Source: Spirochaetota bacterium (lineage in GTDB: Bacteria > Spirochaetota > UBA4802 > UBA5368). Taken from it: a stretch of 36,994 nucleotides of DNA. Both the position numbers and the translations under genes were made by a program. Below the pieces are notes generated by a model that saw only the letters and a list, made by a program, of their open reading frames with translations, ran no database searches and was not told where the DNA came from. Position 1 is the first letter of the stretch. Each line of letters starts with the position of its first letter. The DNA is taken from NCBI GenBank assembly GCA_025457965.1, contig JALOTJ010000024.1:1-36994 (forward strand), written 5' to 3'. This document shows positions 32,997 through 36,994 of this stretch, piece after piece.

Positions 32997-33954
32997 GCAC
33001 CCTCCCGGTCTCCCTGACCAGCCAGCGAACTCCGTCGGCCTTCACCAGCGCACGCTGCATCCGCGAAACGCTGCCGCGCATTCGCGCGTGGTCCTCGTCC
33101 CCTAGGACGTGGGCGAGCTCGAACGCTTCCATTCCGAGCGTAAAATACAGCCGACCGAAGCTCTCGCGGGCGAACACCGCGCTGTCCGGATAGCGCAACG
33201 ACCGGGCGAGGTCGTCCATAGGCCCCATGATCGACTTTCTGAAAAGCATGCCCACCATGAAGCTCAGCATCTCCTCGGGGGAAAGGATCACCCTGGTGAG
33301 GCGGTTGAGCCCCGAAATCATCTCGTGGACGAAAATCCCTTCGCACGCGTCCTTATAAGGGATAAACGGCGCAAGCTTCAGCTTCCCGCAGGCATGCGAC
33401 AGCCTGATAAAACGGTTTATCTCGAATCCGGCCGCGCCCAGATTAACGAAGGTCGCCGCACATTCGTTACCGAGCACCGCGAAAAACTCGTCGATGCCGC
33501 CCACCGCCCGAAACTCAAAATTGAACCTCTCCGCAACCGAACGCATGATGCGCAGCCGTGCCGCGCAATCGTCGAGCGCGATGAAGCTTCCGCCTGCTTC
33601 CGCGGCACCATCCTCCATGGCCGCCACCGATTCGACGAGCCGCCGCGGCTGCCCCGCCGGGAGCAGATCGGCTATTCCCTCATGTAAAAGAAAGCCCCGC
33701 ACGCGGTCCGTGTCCCCGGCCGCGACGCAGACCACGCGGATGCCGCTGCCGCACAAGCTCCCGGCCGCGAGCGAACATTCCTCGAGGGAGTCATCGGAAA
33801 TTTCGATCACCACGACACGGTCCGGCGGACTGTCGCGCATGCCGTAGCCCCTGGCGGCCGGTGGCACGATCCCATCCGCCACCTTGTACCCCGCTTCGAG
33901 GAAAAAGTTCCGGTAAAACGAATTGTTCCGCGTATACAGCAGTATCTCTTTCAT
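32971..33954 (-). CDS. Hypothetical protein with two receiver-like segments
   Basis: This 327-residue soluble protein of unknown function overlaps the convergent cytochrome gene by 26 bases. The N-terminal half (residues 1-100) has a receiver-like alternation (VVVIEISDDSLEEC, RVVCVAAGDTDRVRGFLLHEGIADLLP). A second similar pattern follows at about 120-200 (FIALDDCAARLRIMRSVAERF, ATFVNLGAAGFE). The catalytic Asp and Lys of true receivers are not evident, so if related these are degenerate. The C-terminal third is helical (MDDLARSLRYPDSAVF, LGMEAFELAHVLGDEDHARMR). No signal peptide. The ribosome-binding site is weak. A perfect inverted repeat lies 34 bases upstream. Confidence 0.7.
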   Translation of the reverse strand: MKEILLYTRNNSFYRNFFLEAGYKVADGIVPPAARGYGMRDSPPDRVVVIEISDDSLEECSLAAGSLCGSGIRVVCVAAGDTDRVRGFLLHEGIADLLPAGQPRRLVESVAAMEDGAAEAGGSFIALDDCAARLRIMRSVAERFNFEFRAVGGIDEFFAVLGNECAATFVNLGAAGFEINRFIRLSHACGKLKLAPFIPYKDACEGIFVHEMISGLNRLTRVILSPEEMLSFMVGMLFRKSIMGPMDDLARSLRYPDSAVFARESFGRLYFTLGMEAFELAHVLGDEDHARMRGSVSRMQRALVKADGVRWLVRETGRVPTCGVSGA

Positions 33955-33987
33955 GTTCTTTAGCGTGGGCCTGCCCCACAGGAGCGA

Positions 33988-34002
33988 ATTATGTCACATA
34001 AT
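33988..34002. promoter_or_regulatory. Perfect inverted repeat upstream of the 33954 gene
   Basis: ATTATGTCACATAAT is a perfect 7-1-7 inverted repeat, ending 34 bases before the hypothetical gene's start. The TGT/ACA core resembles CRP/FNR-like half-sites, so it is a candidate operator. Confidence 0.5.
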
Positions 34003-34180
34003 GCGCCTCCCGGTCAACCATTTTACCTCTTCCGCAAACGTCGCTTCTCCCGTGCGCCCCGGCGATGCGCTCCGCGATTCAACGGCCGAACGCCGGCGCA
34101 TACCCCGAACCATGTTCATCCATATTTGCATATGCACCTGGTCCCGCGCAGAACGCAGGGCGAATATATTTTACTTGATT

Positions 34181-34194
34181 TTATTCCGGAATAA
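34181..34194. promoter_or_regulatory. 14-bp palindrome upstream of the TRAP operon
   Basis: TTATTCCGGAATAA is its own reverse complement and lies 217 bases before the dctP start, in an AT-rich patch within a GC-rich gap. Candidate operator for TRAP expression. Confidence 0.45.
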
Positions 34195-34411
34195 TGTTCG
34201 CTAGAGCGTGTTGCGAAGCACGGACACGGCGGGTTTTCGCTCCGGCGAGCATGCCAGGACCCGGAGTGGTCCGGTCGCGCAACAGGTCTTTTGCCGGCGG
34301 CATCGCGTTTACATTACTGATGAGCCGCGCCCGAAGTCAGCACATACATCCCGTTGGGCAGCGATTCCGAAAAAACGGAATATAATTTTTATGCGCATAG
34401 AGGAACGAATC

Positions 34412-35440
34412 ATGAAAAAAACAATTTTTTGTTTCGCACTGGCAATCGTAACGGCGGTGGCGTTCTCCGCCTGCGGCGCCAAAAAAGACGCCGAGTTCAC
34501 CCTGAGTTACAGCATCTTCTTCCCCCCGGCGCACGAACAGTGCAAAGTGGCCACCGACTGGGCCAAAGAAATAGAGAACAAGAGCGGCGGCAGAATCAAA
34601 ATCAACATCTATCCCGGCGGAACACTCGTGTCGGCGGACGAAACCTATAACGGGGTTCTAAAGGGCATAACCGACATTGGAATGTCCTGCTTTGCCTACA
34701 CGCTCGGCAGGTTCCAGGTGATGGAAGCGATCGACCTTCCCCTTGGCTATCCCAACGGCAGGGTCGCGACCCGCGTCGCGCACGAATTCTACAAGGCGAT
34801 GACGCCGAAGGCGCTCGACGAAGTCAAGCTGCTCTACGTCCACGCGCATGGTCCCGGGCTTCTGCACACCAAAAAGCCGGTGGAGAACCTCGCCGCGCTT
34901 AAGAGCATGAAAATCCGCTCCACCGGGCTGAGTTCGAAAGTCGTCAAAGCGCTCGGCGGGGTACCCGTCGCCATGCCGCAGGGGGCGACCTACGAAGCGC
35001 TCCAGAAGGGCGTGGTCGAGGGGACCTTCACCCCGATCGAAACCCTCAAGGGATGGAAACAGGCCGAGGTGATCAAGCACACCACCGACTGCCGCGACAT
35101 CGGCTATACCACCGCCATGTACGTGGTGATGAATAAAGCGAAGTGGGCGGCCCTGCCCGATGATCTTAAAAAAATCTTCACCGACGTCAGCGAGGAATGG
35201 GTGGATGTACATGGCAAGACCTGGGACCGGGTGGATGTTGAAGGTCGCGAGTTCTCGCTGAAACAGGGGAACACGATAATCGCCCTCTCTCCCGAGGAGA
35301 ACGCGAAATGGAAGGACGCGGTCCAGCCCGTCATCAATGAATACGCCAGAGCCGCCGGCGCGAAGGGACTCCCCGGCGAAAAGGCGGTCGCGACGCTTAA
35401 AAAGCTGATTTCCGAATATACGGCTAAATACACCAAGTGA
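34412..35440 (+). CDS. dctP: TRAP transporter substrate-binding lipoprotein (DctP family)
   Basis: This 342-residue solute receptor has a lipoprotein signal, MKKTIFCFALAIVTAVAFSAC (lipobox FSAC, Cys 21), so it is membrane-anchored rather than free in the periplasm. The DctP fold follows: EFTLSYSIFFPPAHEQCKVATDWAKEIE, GGRIKINIYPGGTL, ITDIGMSCFAY, LKSMKIRSTGLSSKVVKALGG with the conserved substrate-carboxylate Arg, and the GGVPVAMPQGATYEALQKGVVEG segment. Start at 34412 follows AGAGGAA. It binds a dicarboxylate or related acid for dctQM; the exact ligand is unknown. It heads the operon. Confidence 0.92.
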   Translation: MKKTIFCFALAIVTAVAFSACGAKKDAEFTLSYSIFFPPAHEQCKVATDWAKEIENKSGGRIKINIYPGGTLVSADETYNGVLKGITDIGMSCFAYTLGRFQVMEAIDLPLGYPNGRVATRVAHEFYKAMTPKALDEVKLLYVHAHGPGLLHTKKPVENLAALKSMKIRSTGLSSKVVKALGGVPVAMPQGATYEALQKGVVEGTFTPIETLKGWKQAEVIKHTTDCRDIGYTTAMYVVMNKAKWAALPDDLKKIFTDVSEEWVDVHGKTWDRVDVEGREFSLKQGNTIIALSPEENAKWKDAVQPVINEYARAAGAKGLPGEKAVATLKKLISEYTAKYTK

Positions 35441-35505
35441 TGATTACCGGAAGCCGGCCCCGGCTCGGGGCCGGCCGACCGAATGCCCGGAGGTAAGGCA
35501 CCCCC

Positions 35506-35991
35506 ATGTACCGAATCGAAAAGATACTGCACTCCGCGGCCGCACGCACCAACTATATAGCGATGGCCGCGGTGTTCGCCATGATGGTGATTACCGTCGT
35601 GGACGTCGTTCTCAGGTTTTTACGCATGTCCATACCCGGCACCTATGATATCGTGGGACTCCTCGGCGCGGTGGTGATTTCCTTCTCGCTTGCGTACACA
35701 TCGGTCGAGAAGGGCCATATAGCCGTGGAATTCCTCGTGCAGAAGCTCTCCGAAAAAGCAAGGTCGGTCATCGATGCCGTTACCGGGCTCTGCTCCACGC
35801 TTTTTTTCGCCATGGCATCGTGGCGCCTGGCCGTTTACGCATTCGATTTCTATCGCGGCGGGGAGGTGTCCATGACCATCAAGATGCCCGTTTACCCGTT
35901 CGTGCTCGGAACGTCCCTGGGGTGTGCGCTCCTTACGATGGTACTTGCGGTCGCTTTTGTCCGGACCGCCAGGGAGGCCCTGAAAAAATGA
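35506..35991 (+). CDS. dctQ: TRAP transporter small permease (DctQ)
   Basis: This 161-residue inner-membrane protein has four hydrophobic segments (about 16-38, 50-67, 92-111, 128-150), typical DctQ. GGAGG lies 12 bases before ATG. Its TGA overlaps the dctM start (ATGA), so the two are translationally coupled. It pairs with DctM to form the sodium-driven carrier. Confidence 0.9.
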   Translation: MYRIEKILHSAAARTNYIAMAAVFAMMVITVVDVVLRFLRMSIPGTYDIVGLLGAVVISFSLAYTSVEKGHIAVEFLVQKLSEKARSVIDAVTGLCSTLFFAMASWRLAVYAFDFYRGGEVSMTIKMPVYPFVLGTSLGCALLTMVLAVAFVRTAREALKK

Positions 35992-36994
35992 GCCCCACGG
36001 TTATCGGCCTTATCGGCCTCGGCATGCTTTTCACGCTCATCTTTACCCGTATGCCCGTTGGTTTCCTGATGGGTATACTCGGCTTCGCGGGCTTCGCCTG
36101 GATCGTCTCGCCCGAGGCCGCGTTCAGCATAACGGCCAAGGACATCTTTTCCATTTTCGGGTCCTACAACCTGACGGTCATCCCGCTCTTCATCTTCATG
36201 GGGCAGATCGCCTTTCACTCCGGCATCAGCCGGCGCCTGTTCGACACGGCCTACGCCTGGATCGGCCACCTCCCGGGAGGGCTCGCCATCGCCACCATCG
36301 GCGCGTGCGCCGGCTTTTCGGCCATCTCCGGCTCCACCAACGCCACCGCCGCAACCATGGCCGCGGTCGCTTTGCCCGAGATGAAGCGCTACAATTATAA
36401 ACCGAGCCTGGCGACCGGGGTCGTCGCGGCCGGAGGAAGCCTCGGGATACTGATACCACCCAGTGTTATCTTTATCGTCTACGGCATCCTCACCGAGCAG
36501 TCGATCGGGACGCTTTTCCTGGCCGGGATCGTACCGGGCATACTGCTCACGCTGATGTTCATCGCTTCGATCCTCATCTGGACCGCGATCAATCCCGATC
36601 TCGGACCTCGCGGACCGAAGACGACATTTAAGGAAAAAATTCGGTCGCTCGGGGGCGTCATCGAGACCCTGGCGCTGTTCGTAATGGTGATGAGCGGGCT
36701 CTTCGCGGGTATTTTCACCCCCACCGAGGCGGGCGGCATCGGCGCGGCAGGAACGCTCCTGTTAGCGATCATCACGCGTACGATCAGCTGGAAGGGATTC
36801 TCCGACGCGCTCATGGAGACGACGCGCATCTCGTGCATGATCATGCTTATCGTTGCGGGCGCCACGATATTCGGCCATTTCCTGGCGGTGTCGCGCATAC
36901 CCTTCGATATCGCGACATGGATCGCCCACTTCGACCTGCACCCATGGCTCATCATGCTGATGGTCATCGCCGTGTATATCGCCGGCGGCTGCTT
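35988..36994 (+). CDS. dctM: TRAP transporter large permease (DctM), cut by window edge
   Basis: The frame opens at ATG 35988 and runs to the window edge without a stop: 335 of about 430 residues. It is a multi-span membrane carrier with DctM motifs: FTRMPVGFLMG near residue 19, YNLTVIPLFIFMG near 64-76, GSTNATAATMAAVALPEM, the hallmark AAGGSLGILIPPSVIFIVYG, and GIFTPTEAGGIGA. DctM forms the translocation path for the acid delivered by DctP, with sodium as coupling ion. The 3' end lies outside. Confidence 0.93.
   Translation, partial: MSPTVIGLIGLGMLFTLIFTRMPVGFLMGILGFAGFAWIVSPEAAFSITAKDIFSIFGSYNLTVIPLFIFMGQIAFHSGISRRLFDTAYAWIGHLPGGLAIATIGACAGFSAISGSTNATAATMAAVALPEMKRYNYKPSLATGVVAAGGSLGILIPPSVIFIVYGILTEQSIGTLFLAGIVPGILLTLMFIASILIWTAINPDLGPRGPKTTFKEKIRSLGGVIETLALFVMVMSGLFAGIFTPTEAGGIGAAGTLLLAIITRTISWKGFSDALMETTRISCMIMLIVAGATIFGHFLAVSRIPFDIATWIAHFDLHPWLIMLMVIAVYIAGGC

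Larger units (their letters stand above)
33955..34411. other. Divergent gap between the hypothetical gene and dctP
   Basis: No gene seen in 457 bases. It holds two palindromes (33988-34002 and 34181-34194) and a TATATT at 34165. An in-frame upstream extension of dctP reaches 34208 but lacks a lipoprotein signal and is rejected. Confidence 0.5.

Overview
The window comes from a GC-rich diderm bacterium. Several features fit a spirochaete (Leptospirales-like) or another deep-branching diderm: a long chemotaxis receptor with five N-terminal membrane segments, lipoprotein-type exported proteins, a ClpX-like ATPase without the zinc domain, and TRAP transport. I cannot fix the phylum from sequence alone. 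There are no phage genes, IS elements, CRISPR arrays or rRNA. The single RNA gene is tRNA-Leu(CAA).

Layout. 1-8.1 kb holds a hypothetical protein cut by the window edge, an exported helical protein, a membrane-anchored alpha/beta hydrolase, a large chemotaxis receptor and a secreted zinc phospholipase C/S1-P1-like protein. 8.2-14.8 kb is a plus-strand cassette: a GltS-type sodium:carboxylate symporter, an NAD(P) epimerase, a divergent LarA-like (DUF2088) protein, a cupin, a 3-hydroxyacyl-CoA dehydrogenase and a TetR regulator. The cassette is bracketed by two broken copies of the same NAD-epimerase gene in the same orientation. 15.0-23.8 kb is a minus-strand CoA-thioester operon. In transcription order it encodes a TetR regulator, an SCP2 protein, two tandem DUF2148 iron-sulfur-type proteins, an acyl-CoA ligase, an acyl-CoA dehydrogenase, an SCP-x thiolase, a short-chain dehydrogenase and the interrupted epimerase. 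Two different 20-bp perfect palindromes sit in its intercistronic gaps.

23.9-29.4 kb holds a PD40 beta-propeller protein, MetF, a gamma-carbonic-anhydrase-like protein, a DUF389 membrane protein and the ClpX-like ATPase. 29.4-34 kb holds a 65-residue zinc ribbon, a DUF2271-like lipoprotein with a flavinylation-type motif, tRNA-Leu, a hotdog thioesterase, a stand-alone MshEN-like protein, a tetraheme cytochrome c and a protein of unknown function. 34.4 kb to the end is a TRAP transporter operon (dctP-dctQ-dctM), with dctM running off the edge.

How it fits together. The two central operons face each other. Together they look like an island for importing an organic acid and degrading or remodelling CoA-linked substrates such as fatty acids, sterol-like side chains or hydroxy acids, each under a TetR-type repressor. 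The substrate cannot be read from the sequence. The best candidates for something undescribed are the symporter/LarA-like/cupin cassette and the SCP2-DUF2148 pair embedded in a beta-oxidation operon.
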